Source of the DNA: Bactericera cockerelli
Taxonomy: Eukaryota; Arthropoda; Insecta; Hemiptera; Triozidae
Assembly: GCA_024516035.1 (NCBI GenBank)
Contig: CM044955.1
Coordinates: forward strand, 17,933,551 to 17,997,550
Length of the DNA stretch: 64,000 nt
Direction: 5' to 3'
The notes under the pieces are model-generated. The model ran no database searches and was not told the DNA's origin. It worked only from the letters and a program-made list of their open reading frames with translations. Position numbers and translations under genes: made by a program. Within the stretch, counting starts at the first letter, position 1; each line of letters opens with the position of its first letter. Of the stretch, positions 36,130 through 45,931 are shown piece after piece.

Positions 36130-38058
36130 ATGGAGTCCATGGAAGAATCTTTTTCTGATACAGATGAAAGTAAGATAGGAACCCAGAATGCTGAAACACC
36201 AAGCAGGGAAGCCTTCAAAAGCCCTAAGATATACTTAGAAGAATTTTACACACCAGAGTCGGTATTTAAGAAAAGCGCAAGAACAAATAGATCACCTGTA
36301 AGCACTGGCAGTCAAGCAAGAAGTGATAGTAAGAAACGTAAATTTGACCTGTTGAATTCTAGTAATGAGTTTTCTCAGAATGAAATCAATCAAACAGAAC
36401 AGGATGAAGTCATATCCAATAGAATAAAAGCTATAATTAAAAGTGCTAATGAGCTCAATAGACTTATAATAGAAAATCCAAATACAAAAAAAGAAATAAA
36501 ACTAGAAATTGAAAAGTTAGGGGGATGCATCAAAGCTGTTACGGAGGAAAATATGTTTACATTCTTTAAAAAGAAAAATGAAAGTATACAAAGAGAAGAC
36601 AAAGAAGAGGAAATTGAAGAGATAAGCACTTTCCCGGAAAATATTAATTTTGAAACTTTCAAAGATATGAAAGAAAAAAGATGGAACAATGAAACCTTCA
36701 AATGCACAGAGATCAAAGCAGTAAATCACAAAGAACTTGAGGACAGCACAAATCTAATGCTAATAATAGGTCAAAAAGATATCAAAAATCATTTAGTTCG
36801 AAAAATCGTCGAAAAGAAAACCCACAACAAAGACAGCCTTGAGAGTCTACAAATGGTTCCAGGAAGACCAATAATATTCAAAAGTAGGAGCTGTGTCATC
36901 ACATCAAATGAAGAGGAACTCATGGAAGAAGAAAGTAAGTTGTGTCTATTACACATAAATTATGAAGACTCAGACGCAAACATTCCGAAAGAAGAAGAAC
37001 TATTTACATCTATTCAGACGATCTGTCAAATTTTATTGAGAGGGAGAAAAGAGAATCTTCAAGTGAATGTAGCAACAATATGCAACATAGAAATAGTAAC
37101 CCTTAGAAAACAACTAGAAAGTATATTCAGACACTCTGGAATTAAGATATCTATACTTACAAGAGCTAGTCCTAGTTTTGCTGAAGTAGCAATCAAAAAT
37201 AATGGTAACCTGATTTTAAGTGAAAAAACAAACATGATGAAGAGAAATACGAATAAAGTAATCAATATTTTACTTGAAGATGAGAACAAAAATAAATACA
37301 ATGAAATTATAAAGAAGATGAAAGAAGAAATAAACACGGATGATGTCGGTGTACAGGTGAAGTATATTCAGCAAACAAAAAATGGAAATGCACGGATTAT
37401 CTTTGAGGAAAAAAGCTCACAATCACAGCAAGATTTTAAAACAAAAATTAATGAATGCATTGGTAATGCTGGAAAAGCTCTAGAGCAACAAACAAAAAAA
37501 AAGTTAATAGTAAAAGACCTAGATACAACAACTACTATCGAGGAAATCGAAATTGAGATAAGGAAAATATTAAACATACAAGAAGACTTTATAAAGAGAG
37601 TAACAAACTTAAGGACTACAGCCAAAGGAAACCATCAAGTTGCAATACTGGAGGTTGAACCGGACGAAGCAGCAACACTACTACAGATAGAAAAAATAAA
37701 AGTGGGCTGGTTCTTATGTAGAATCGAGGTATATGCCAGCCCCATGCGTTGCTTTAACTGTCTCAGTTATGGACATAAGGCTTTTCAATGTCAAAGTGAA
37801 ATAAACAACCCTTGCTATAAATGTAATCAACCAGGCCACATTGCTACAAATTGCCAGAACCAATCCTTTTGTAAGGAATGTAAAAAAGAAGGACATCAAT
37901 CAGGAAGCATGTTGTGCAACGTTTTTAGAAATTTGCTAAGGAAAGAAAAAAAACAACAAAAAGATAGGGTATTCAAGTCAAGCATGACAGGGCACATACA
38001 AAGGCAAATATTGATAGCCGAAGATAATGAACAATTTATCCCATGGATGTCTCGTTAA
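36130..38058 (+). CDS. LINE ORF1, Gag-like zinc-knuckle protein
   Basis: This 642-residue protein should bind the element RNA and package it into a ribonucleoprotein; that role is inferred from the family. Residues 1-120 are polar and acidic and 120-500 are K/E-rich and probably helical. The C-terminal region has three zinc knuckles: C541-x2-C-x4-H-x4-C (CFNCLSYGHKAFQC), CYKCNQPGHIATNC, and a third, CKECKKEGHQSGSMLC, with six residues before its last cysteine. The first ATG in good context was taken as start. It ends in TAA 14 bases after the ORF2 start codon begins, so the two frames overlap by 16 nt, with ORF2 in the -1 frame. No internal stop or frameshift was seen. Confidence 0.9.
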   Translation: MESMEESFSDTDESKIGTQNAETPSREAFKSPKIYLEEFYTPESVFKKSARTNRSPVSTGSQARSDSKKRKFDLLNSSNEFSQNEINQTEQDEVISNRIKAIIKSANELNRLIIENPNTKKEIKLEIEKLGGCIKAVTEENMFTFFKKKNESIQREDKEEEIEEISTFPENINFETFKDMKEKRWNNETFKCTEIKAVNHKELEDSTNLMLIIGQKDIKNHLVRKIVEKKTHNKDSLESLQMVPGRPIIFKSRSCVITSNEEELMEEESKLCLLHINYEDSDANIPKEEELFTSIQTICQILLRGRKENLQVNVATICNIEIVTLRKQLESIFRHSGIKISILTRASPSFAEVAIKNNGNLILSEKTNMMKRNTNKVINILLEDENKNKYNEIIKKMKEEINTDDVGVQVKYIQQTKNGNARIIFEEKSSQSQQDFKTKINECIGNAGKALEQQTKKKLIVKDLDTTTTIEEIEIEIRKILNIQEDFIKRVTNLRTTAKGNHQVAILEVEPDEAATLLQIEKIKVGWFLCRIEVYASPMRCFNCLSYGHKAFQCQSEINNPCYKCNQPGHIATNCQNQSFCKECKKEGHQSGSMLCNVFRNLLRKEKKQQKDRVFKSSMTGHIQRQILIAEDNEQFIPWMSR

Positions 38059-40997
38059 ACTTCATACAAGTGAATCTGAACAGAAGTCCTAAAGCCCATT
38101 ACATGCTGCAAGCCTATATACCAAAATCAGAAACAGATATATGCCTATTGAGCGAACCAAATGTTAGGATTGCAAAGGAAAATAACTTAATACTGGATGC
38201 AAAAGGAGATACTGCTATCTGGATAACAAATTCAGACATAAAAATAAACGCCCTAATAAAAGATGACGGATATGTGGGAATCATTATAGAAAAAACCCTG
38301 TACCTTAGCGTTTATATTTCACCAAATATAACAGAGAGTGACACAGAAAGAATCCTTGAAAATCTAGGACATGACCTAAGAACATGGAATAGCCACACTT
38401 TAATAGGTGGCGATTTTAACGCCTGGGCAACGGATTGGGGAAGTAATAAAAACGACAAAAGAGGTAAAATAATAAAAGAATGGATGGCCGAGCACAACCT
38501 CTACTATTTAAATGATGGTGTAACACCGACATTTATTCGTGGATTACAAGAGTCTTTTATCGACCTAACATTAGGAACAGAGAAAATTCTAGAATATATA
38601 AAAGACTGGAAAGTAAGAGATGACGAAGAAAATTGTAGTGATCACAGATATATCACATTTAAACATATAAAGAAAAGGGAAATAGAACCTAGAAGAAACA
38701 ACCAAAAAACAGGATGGAAACTGGAGGAAAGCTATATTCCAGAATTAAAAAAAATAATTTTAGAAGAGAAGGATGTACACAAAATAGCAGATGCATCAAA
38801 CTTGATTAAAATAACCTCCAAAGCATGCGATAAAGTACTTCCAATTAAGAAATTCGGAAAGAACAAGTGGAAACCTGTATCATGGTGGACGGAGAATATA
38901 AACCTACTGAGGAAGGAATGCATAAGAAAAAGGAGAATCCTAACACGAAGCAAGAAACGAGCAATAAATATAGAAACATTACAGAAACTTTTAAAAGATT
39001 ACAAAGATGCTAAAAGTATGCTGAACAATGAAATAACAAAATCAAGAGAAGCCGAGTGGAAGAATGTGTGTGAGGAAGTTGAAGACGACATATGGGGCCG
39101 TGGCTATAAAATAGTCACAAAAAAATACAATAAAAAAAATTACTCGCTGGGAACAGAAAAACAAAAACAAATACTAGAAATACTCTTTCCAAAACATGAA
39201 AAAATTAAATGGACAAACGAAAAAGAAACTGTAGACATCGAAGAATTCACAATGGATGATCTGATCACAGTATTGATACGACTTAAGAAAAACAAAGCCC
39301 CAGGACTCGATGGTATTACACCCGAGATACTTAAAGTAGTGATAGAAACAATACCAGAGTATGTACTAGAAGTATTTAATCTCATTCTAAGAACAGGTAA
39401 ATTTCCAGATATATGGAAAGTTGGAAAAGTTGTTTTGCTTTTGAAACCAAACAAACCCAATCTAGAACCATCATCGTACCGCCCATTGTGTCTTTTAGAC
39501 ACCTTTGGGAAGTATCTAGAAAGTATGATAGTGAATAAACTAAATAAAGAGCTAGGAACTAACGGATTATCCCATCATCAGTTTGGATTTACACAAGGGC
39601 GATCAACAATAGATGCAATACAAAGAATCTACGATTTAGCTGATCGTGAAAGAAAACAGAAACCAAAAGAAAGAAGATTATGCCTGTTACTAGCTTTTGA
39701 TGTGAGAAATGCCTTTAATTCTGCTCCCTGGCTCAAAATAATTGAAAAATTAAAAGAAAAAAACATTCCACCTTACCTAGTGCGCATTATCCAAAGCTAC
39801 CTATCAGAGAGGCAGATTGTTTTAGACGACATCCAGATGGACATGACAGCAGGAGTTCCGCAAGGTAGCGTAGCAGCGGCAGTACTGTGGAATGTCCTCT
39901 ACGATGGTGTGTTGAGACTGCAGATGCCAGCTGGCGTTCACCTCACTGCATACGCAGACGACTTAGCAATGGTTGTACTCGCTAAAGATGAAGAGGCATT
40001 AGAAAGGACAGCAGACATCAGTACGAACAAGATATGTACATGGATGAACCAAATGGGACTCCAGCTAGCACCTGAGAAGACTGAGGCAACCTTACTCATT
40101 GGCAGAAAAAAGTGCAAACCAATAAACATAACTCTGTTGGGGGCTACTATAAATTTAAAAGATCACATTAGGTACCTAGGCGTAATACTGGACAAGAGGT
40201 TAAACTTTCACCCACATATAGAATACATAGCAGAAAAAGCCAGTCGGGTCTCAAACTCACTCATTAGAATTATGCCTAGACAAGGAGGAGCAACACACTT
40301 TAAGAGGAAACTTTTAAATAATGTAATTGATTCAATCATCTTGTATGCTGCTCCAATATGGGGAAAAGCCCTGAAAATCAAAAGAAATAAAATGAAACTA
40401 GACTCAGTACAACGAATAATGCTACTCAGAATTTGCAGAACCTATAGAACAGTCTCAACAGAAGCTCTGCAAGTCATAGCAGGAGTTCCACCAGTTGATC
40501 TCATGGTTGAAGAACGATCAAGAAGCTATAAATGTAACAGCAAAGAAAAGGAAGAAGCAAAAACTTTAACACAAACGAAATGGCAAGAAAGATGGAACCT
40601 GGCCACGAACGGTTCATGGACCAGGAAACTTATTCCTAATATTCAAACATGGAGAGACCGACAGCATGGAGACGTTAGTTACCACATGGCCCAAATCATC
40701 TCGGGCCACGGATGCTTCCAATCATACCTGGAAAGATTCAAGAGGATCAACTCCGACATCTGTATGTTCTGCAGTGACGTAGACACAGCTGAGCATACCT
40801 TTTTCATTTGCAACAGATGGAAATCACAAAGAGATGAGATGGAGGCACAGATTGGACTACAGCTCAACGCAAACAACCTGATCGAGCAAATGATGAAGAC
40901 AAAGGAATCATGGAACATCATTGCCAGATGTATGAACCAGATCATGCGAGCAAAAGAAGACGAGGAAAGGAGAAGGAAAGCCAGTCGTAACAACTAG
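38043..40997 (+). CDS. LINE ORF2, endonuclease and reverse transcriptase
   Basis: This 984-residue polyprotein would nick target DNA and copy element RNA by target-primed reverse transcription. The N-terminal apurinic-type endonuclease shows LLSEPN (~34-39), GGDFNAW (~120-126) and SDH (~199-201), so its catalytic residues look present. The reverse transcriptase spans about 400-720, with KAPGLDGITPEIL, SYRPLCLLD, VPQGSV and YADDLAMVV (637-645). The C-terminus has GHGCF and a zinc motif C907-x2-C910-x7-H918-x4-C923. The FNAWATDWGS and GHGCF...AEHT signatures place it in the R1 clade. The frame is unbroken. Translation probably depends on ORF1 termination and reinitiation at the overlap (inference). 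Confidence 0.92.
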   Translation: MDVSLNFIQVNLNRSPKAHYMLQAYIPKSETDICLLSEPNVRIAKENNLILDAKGDTAIWITNSDIKINALIKDDGYVGIIIEKTLYLSVYISPNITESDTERILENLGHDLRTWNSHTLIGGDFNAWATDWGSNKNDKRGKIIKEWMAEHNLYYLNDGVTPTFIRGLQESFIDLTLGTEKILEYIKDWKVRDDEENCSDHRYITFKHIKKREIEPRRNNQKTGWKLEESYIPELKKIILEEKDVHKIADASNLIKITSKACDKVLPIKKFGKNKWKPVSWWTENINLLRKECIRKRRILTRSKKRAINIETLQKLLKDYKDAKSMLNNEITKSREAEWKNVCEEVEDDIWGRGYKIVTKKYNKKNYSLGTEKQKQILEILFPKHEKIKWTNEKETVDIEEFTMDDLITVLIRLKKNKAPGLDGITPEILKVVIETIPEYVLEVFNLILRTGKFPDIWKVGKVVLLLKPNKPNLEPSSYRPLCLLDTFGKYLESMIVNKLNKELGTNGLSHHQFGFTQGRSTIDAIQRIYDLADRERKQKPKERRLCLLLAFDVRNAFNSAPWLKIIEKLKEKNIPPYLVRIIQSYLSERQIVLDDIQMDMTAGVPQGSVAAAVLWNVLYDGVLRLQMPAGVHLTAYADDLAMVVLAKDEEALERTADISTNKICTWMNQMGLQLAPEKTEATLLIGRKKCKPINITLLGATINLKDHIRYLGVILDKRLNFHPHIEYIAEKASRVSNSLIRIMPRQGGATHFKRKLLNNVIDSIILYAAPIWGKALKIKRNKMKLDSVQRIMLLRICRTYRTVSTEALQVIAGVPPVDLMVEERSRSYKCNSKEKEEAKTLTQTKWQERWNLATNGSWTRKLIPNIQTWRDRQHGDVSYHMAQIISGHGCFQSYLERFKRINSDICMFCSDVDTAEHTFFICNRWKSQRDEMEAQIGLQLNANNLIEQMMKTKESWNIIARCMNQIMRAKEDEERRRKASRNN

Positions 40998-41434
40998 CTT
41001 CAATTCCTTTTCTTTTACAAATGTCTATATATATAATAAAGTGTAATAGAGGAAACAGCCAATCCTGGTGCTTGGCTTTTTCCTCTACAATAACAAGAAC
41101 GTATTTAAAAAAATTACTAATGTTTAATAAGCTGTAAAAGAGGAAGCAGTCAACATTGAACTTTGCTTGGTACTATATCAATAGTTATAAAATTTATATT
41201 ATGAAGATGTAAATAGAAAAAACAATGAGTTAGATGTTGACTTTTTCCACTTAATTTTTGTCATTAAAATAAATTGTAAATTTGTGAAGTTATTATACTA
41301 GATGAAGCGAGTTACTTCGAAGTAATGCCTCGGCGGTTCCGAAGTAACCTGTAATAAAAAAAAAAAAAAAAAAAATAAAAAAATAAAAATAAAAATAAAA
41401 AAAAAAAAAAATAAAAAAAAAAAAAAAATAAAAA
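40998..41434 (+). other. LINE 3' UTR and A-rich tail
   Basis: Two related blocks, AGAGGAAACAGCCAA and AGAGGAAGCAGTCAA, lie about 95 bp apart, each followed by a CTTGG segment. They may be structured or duplicated recognition elements for the reverse transcriptase. The tail from about 41354 is A-rich with scattered T, and runs directly into the right flanking repeat. Confidence 0.7.
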
Positions 41435-42305
41435 AGAGTTTATATGTTAATATTTCATAGAAAACTATCATCGAGAAACAAACAATCACTCATTTGACTG
41501 GCCTTTAATTAATTCCAAGGAAAATAATTATCCGACATAAAGAGAGCTAATTAACTCTTTGAGTACAAGACGACTCGACACGGTCAACACTTTTAAGATT
41601 TTGAATATAATTTTTTGAAACTTACCTGGTTTGTTTTCCCAGAAGATCACGTGATAAAAAATCGTAGAATTAGTTTTTAGCATCTTGGGTTGGCCGCCAA
41701 CTTTTATCAAACTTGCTAGTGTCTGTGCCAAAATTTGTTCGGGCATATCTTGAGTGTTTCAAAGTGTAAAAAACTTACATGAGAAGAATTAGCCAAAGTC
41801 GGACTTTTTCGGGAAGTTGCAAAAAATCACTTTGTGCAGTCACGAAGGCAAATCCGAAAAAAAAGGATTGCAGATTCGGACTGGAAATGTCAGTAATCTA
41901 CCATTAACGATAAAAAAAATTTTTGGTCCACCCTGTATATACTGAATAGCATTCTTGAAAACAGGTTGAGGACAGTTCCTCACCTGTTTCCTAAAACATT
42001 TGGTATTAGAATAATCTAAACAAATTTTATCTCTAGTTTGTAGAATGACCAAATTTTTATATTCATATTCTTATCGTGTATTTATTCATATACTTAAAAA
42101 ATCAATTAAGTACCTGTAAATCAGGCCAAAAGTCATCCGTTTTAAATAGTTGAAGCTAGATTTAAACAGCTTGAACGCTGAATGCGTTCAAAACTTGAAC
42201 GCATCGTAAATTAATGTTTTTTCTCGCTATGTGTTTTTGACACGAATCAGAAATTTTAAATTCATGTAATATTTGTGATTTTTATTTTAATGCACTTAAG
42301 TGAGT
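41435..42305. repeat. right direct repeat flanking the LINE (871 bp)
   Basis: Nearly identical to 34678-35539, including the right end of element M6 (CAGGGTG end at 41935) and the same unique flank. It differs by an extra AAACAGCTTGAACG-like segment near 42163, single-base changes, and one extra A or T in homopolymers. Confidence 0.9.
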
Positions 42306-42785
42306 CCAGTGGCATGCATAGCTTGGTTAAGTTACTGGAGGCGTGTGCGTGTGCTTACTTCGTCGCCACATGATATCAATTAGCGGACTCTGATGACCCG
42401 TCACACGAGGCACCAATCATGTGTGACCCATTCAATTGTTACTGTTACCCTCGGAATTAATTCAATAACTCGCACCTAGTGATAGTTTAGATAAAGATCT
42501 TTTTGACCCGGGCATACTTGTGGCTCACATAGATGTAATGGTCCAAGACACAGTAGGTATGTCTTGTAAATTGAATATAGATTTCATTGGAATCATCCAC
42601 CGTGTAGGTATGATAAATAACTCGTGCTGTTTAGTGCCAGACTAGGCTGAGAGGAGAGCAAGCATGTCAACTCAAACTTGGTTTGAGTAACATGATTTTC
42701 AAAGCAAATTTCCTGATGGAATTTTTGTTCGGATTCAGTCGGTAGTGACCTGGAAAATTGTATTTGAATTTTTCGAGCTTAATTT
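42306..42785. other. intron 3 sequence, no feature
   Basis: No repeat or exon was recognised here. Confidence 0.4.
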
Positions 42786-43464
42786 GTTTTCAAAAGTTAT
42801 CATATTTGTGTTGATCACTTTCGTGGTACCACAACTACTCAAACTAGCTTTACCATAACTACGCTAATATCGGGCCTTGAACCACCGACCTCCAGGTTAC
42901 AAGTCTGCCGCCATATCGATCAAGCTACTGAGGTTGTTTTGTAGTTTTGTAGATTTTTGTTTTCAAAAGTTATCATATTTGTGTTGATCACTTTCGTGGT
43001 ACCACAACTACTCAAACTAGCTTTACCATAACTACGCTAATATCGGGCCTTGAACCACCGACCTCCAGGTTACAAGTCTGCCGCCATATCGATCAAGCTA
43101 CTGAGGTTGTTCTGTAGTTTTGTAGATTTTTGTTTTCAAAAGTTATCATATTTGTGTTGATCACTTTCGTGGTACCACAACTACTCAAACTAGCTTTACC
43201 ATAACTACGCTAAAATCGGGCCTTGAACCACCGACCCCCAGGTTACAAGTCTGCCGCCATATCGATCAAGCTACTGAGGTTGTTTTGTAGTTTTGTAGAT
43301 TTTTGTTTTCAAAAGTTATCATATTTGTGTTGATCACTTTCGTGGTACCACAACTACTCAAACTAGCTTTACCATAACTACGCTAAAATCGGTCCTTGAA
43401 CCACCGACCTCCAGGTTACAAGTCTGCCGCCATATCGATCAAGCTACTGAGGTTGTTTTGTAGA
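42786..43464 (-). repeat. tandem array of a 173-bp tRNA-like unit, four copies
   Basis: Units begin at 42786, 42959, 43132 and 43305 and differ by only a few bases. On the minus strand each has a tRNA-like block: TAGCTTGATCG as a possible A-box, then GGTGGTTCAAGGCCCG as a possible B-box about 40 bases later. The rest of the unit has no recognised SINE body. It looks like a SINE head that became a short satellite. Confidence 0.85.
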
Positions 43465-43708
43465 CGTTCTTTTTATTTATGGAACTTGGTAGGTACTACG
43501 ATTTTTAATGTTATCATCTGTCTGCATAATATCTTTTGTGTCTGTCAGCAGAATTAGCCGCACATTCGTTGTTTTTACATTAAACTGCGTGCTTTCTGTT
43601 TCTAGTTTATGTATTTCTCGCTGAATTTAATGTTTGTTCAATTTTTTATGGTTCAAAATTTTCTTTTCCTTCCATGTTTTGATAGAATACGAATAGTGGG
43701 CAGAAAAT

Positions 43709-43909
43709 TCTGCCGGGAGGTGTATCTGGTTTACCAGGTAGCGTAGAGATCCGTTGGTTCGAATCCCACCCAGTGCATGAATTTTTCTTCATTAATTTGA
43801 GTTAGTGACCACATAATAATAACACTTTGATGGTTAGGTGGTAGAAAATGCTCTCAACATGAACCTCGCCTGGTGGATACCTTTCACTGAAGAGTGTTAT
43901 TATTATTAT
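43709..43909 (+). mobile_element. tRNA-derived SINE, family 2, best copy
   Basis: The tRNA-like head includes a near-consensus B-box GGTTCGAATCC (43756-43766). The body has GACCACATAATAATAACACT, GGTTAGGTGGTAGAAAATGC and CCTCGCCTGGTGG. The 3' end is TTATTATTATT. It would have been transcribed by RNA polymerase III and mobilised by a LINE (family knowledge). Confidence 0.75.
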
Positions 43910-45037
43910 CAAACTTTTTTGGATGCGACGGCGTGATTGTAGTTCATATTTTTAACTATCGGTACAATTCCCATGGTTTTTACCTACTTAAAATGGCTGG
44001 GTGTACTTACTTATAGGAAAGAGCACTGTATTCTTCAGATCCTGCTCATTTGATTTGTGCTCTCTGTTTCCATCGTCTGTATGAGAAATAGCACGATCCT
44101 TGCGTTTATCGGACCAGTGAGAAGGTGAGAACAGTCCGATAATAAAGATGGTTCAGTACACAGCACTCAACTGAAATGATCTGTATGAATATGAATGGTT
44201 TACATAAAATACCTTTTTATTGTTTTGCGTTATAATCATTAATCATATATTAGCAGTTACATCGTGCATAACAAACTAAGGTCAAACACACAAAACCAAT
44301 ATTGCTTAGGAGGTTATAAGGTCCATATTTTTTTTTTTTTTTAAACCGGAACAATTTTATTTTATTTTACAAGAACGACACAATACTTCTGATATTTAGT
44401 GTTCGAAGGTTCCTCAAGCATCGAAGGAGAAAGTACACTAATGTTGCTTCTTACCTTTTATATTATTTAGAACTCGGTCCTCTTCAAAATAATGAGTTTA
44501 CTACATTCATATTTTGATAAGAGTACTAGGTCTAGTCATATGACTATAATTATACAGGGTGGTCCCGAAACATGGTGACAACGGCCTACTGATAATTCAT
44601 TGGACCAATTCCAGCAAAATATATACCTATACAAAAAGGTCGATCTCCCTTGGTTTCAAAGATAACCGCCATTTTGTAGTTTTTTGAAGAAAACAGACTT
44701 GCCCTCAGTTCTAGTGCAATAACTTTTATTTCACAACATTATTTTTGTAATCTGCACAATATTTTGTATCTATATTCATCATCACAACATGCTGGAAATA
44801 AACCCTTACCTATTTCTAAAAGACAAACTGATCCAGAGATCGGTGGTTGCAGTTTTTCCGCCACACTTTGTAGTTGATTTTCTAGAAATTTTTCCCGGTT
44901 GGAAATCTGGCACTCTTTTGTAAAATATTTTTTTTTCTCCTAACATTAGATACCACGATAATTGAAATCGTACTGGTGAAACCGGAGAAAAGACGCAGGA
45001 TTGTTCAGAAAACGTCATGAGCCCTACAGAACCACTT

Positions 45038-45250
45038 TCATCCGACAGTGCCATTTCTCAGTAATTGGTGATACTGGCGTTCTCCGTGCTCGATGCACAT
45101 GTTGCATCTTTGTCTCATGCTTCTTCTGATATTTCTGAATATGTTTCTAATCTCTTTGAACCGTTCGAAAGCTACGGTCATTCTGGCAACAAGGTCTTCG
45201 TGGGTGTCCACAGGGGTTTCATAAACCAAGTCTTTAATGAAACCCCATAC
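45038..45250 (-). pseudogene. Tc1/mariner-type transposase C-terminal remnant
   Basis: The minus strand encodes WGFIKDLVYETPVDTHEDLV, followed by an arginine-rich helix with RRSMRQRCNMCIEHGER. This matches the C-terminal pattern of insect DDE transposases of the Tc1/mariner group (a W-G-x-(L/I)-K-x-L-V-Y core, then a PV-T-EDL helix). The catalytic core and N-terminal DNA-binding domains are missing, so it cannot act. It lies between the arms of element M5. Assignment is by recalled family pattern only. Confidence 0.65.
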
Positions 45251-45524
45251 ACATAATCAATTAGATTTTATTCGGGGAAATCAACTACAAAGTGTGGCGG
45301 AAAAACTGCAACCACCAAACTCTGGATCAGTTTGTCTTTTAGAAACAGGTAAGGGTTTATTTCTAGCATGTTGCGACTATGATTTTAGATGTAAAATATT
45401 GTGCAGATTACAAAAATAAAATTAATTTCTTTCCAAGATGTAGTGAAATAAAAGTTATTGCACTAGAACTGAAGGCAAGTCTGTTTTCTTGAAAAAACTA
45501 CAAATGGCGGTTATTTTTTTTTAA

Positions 45525-45820
45525 AAAGATGAGTGCTTCACAGCCGTTTTTATTTCGTAGCCATGAAACAGGAGCTACTGTAGACGCTTGTGGTCTGTGT
45601 TGTAGCCTGCCCATCCCGTAGTATGCCTCCCCTCTGATGGGCGAGAAGTGACACAATACTTCCCAATTAGGTGCTGGGTCAACACGAGCGCACCGGGAGG
45701 TATCCCTTACAAACAATTGTTATCAAATTAAGATTACAAATTTTTGTCGACACGGTGGATCGAACCCGGGACCTTCCGCATGGCAAGCGAGTGCTTAACC
45801 CCTGAGCTAATCGCGCGCTC
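45525..45820 (-). mobile_element. tRNA-derived SINE, family 1, copy 1
   Basis: On the minus strand it starts GAGCGCGCGATTAGCTCAGG (A-box) and has CCCGGGTTCGATCC (B-box) near base 60. The body ends in an A-run, seen as T8 on the plus strand. A 4-bp duplication TTAT flanks it. The opposite arm of element M5 shows the uninterrupted sequence (GATAACCGCC at about 44662), which proves insertion. It is related to 58445-58720. Confidence 0.85.
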
Positions 45821-45931
45821 TTATCTTTGAAACCAAGGGAGATCAACCTTTTTGTACGAGAATATTTTTTGTTGGAAATGGTCCAATGAATCATCAGTAG
45901 GCCGTTGTCACCATGTTTTGGGACCACCCTG

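Larger units (their letters stand above)
35540..41434 (+). mobile_element. full-length R1-clade non-LTR retrotransposon
   Basis: About 5.9 kb: a 590-bp 5' UTR, ORF1 (36130-38058), ORF2 (38043-40997), a 3' UTR and an A-rich tail (about 41354-41434). The 5' end has a 26-bp offset direct repeat of GAGTAAGACTAAGAGG (about 35535 and 35561). ORF2 has an APE-type endonuclease, a reverse transcriptase with YADD and the GHGCF-CCHC tail typical of the R1 clade. Both frames are intact, so it may be young and possibly active. It sits in sense orientation in intron 3 of gene 2 and is precisely flanked by 862/871-bp direct repeats, far longer than a normal target-site duplication. Confidence 0.9.
44555..45931 (-). 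mobile_element. CAGGGTGGTCCC element (M5) with Tc1/mariner transposase remnant
   Basis: Long terminal inverted repeats of about 330 bp begin CAGGGTGGTCCCGAAACATG on the left. The right end reads CAGGGTGGTCCCAAAACATG on the minus strand, with TA on both flanks. Between the arms, a minus-strand transposase fragment survives. The right arm is split by a SINE (45525-45820). This is the only CAGGGTG element in the window with transposase homology, and it ties the whole group to the IS630/Tc1/mariner superfamily. Confidence 0.85.

Noticed and set aside
36390..37899. Minus-strand hydrophobic frames opposite LINE ORF1
   Set aside because: Antisense of an A-rich, K/E-rich coding sequence, so phenylalanine/serine-rich shadows are expected.
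42786..43464. CRISPR-like array
   Set aside because: The whole 173-bp unit is repeated with no variable spacers, and the genome is eukaryotic.
45749..45820. Functional tRNA gene on the minus strand
   Set aside because: The A- and B-boxes are tRNA-like, but the body continues into a ~220-bp SINE with an A-rich end, and a related copy is at 58445. I could not draw a proper cloverleaf by eye.
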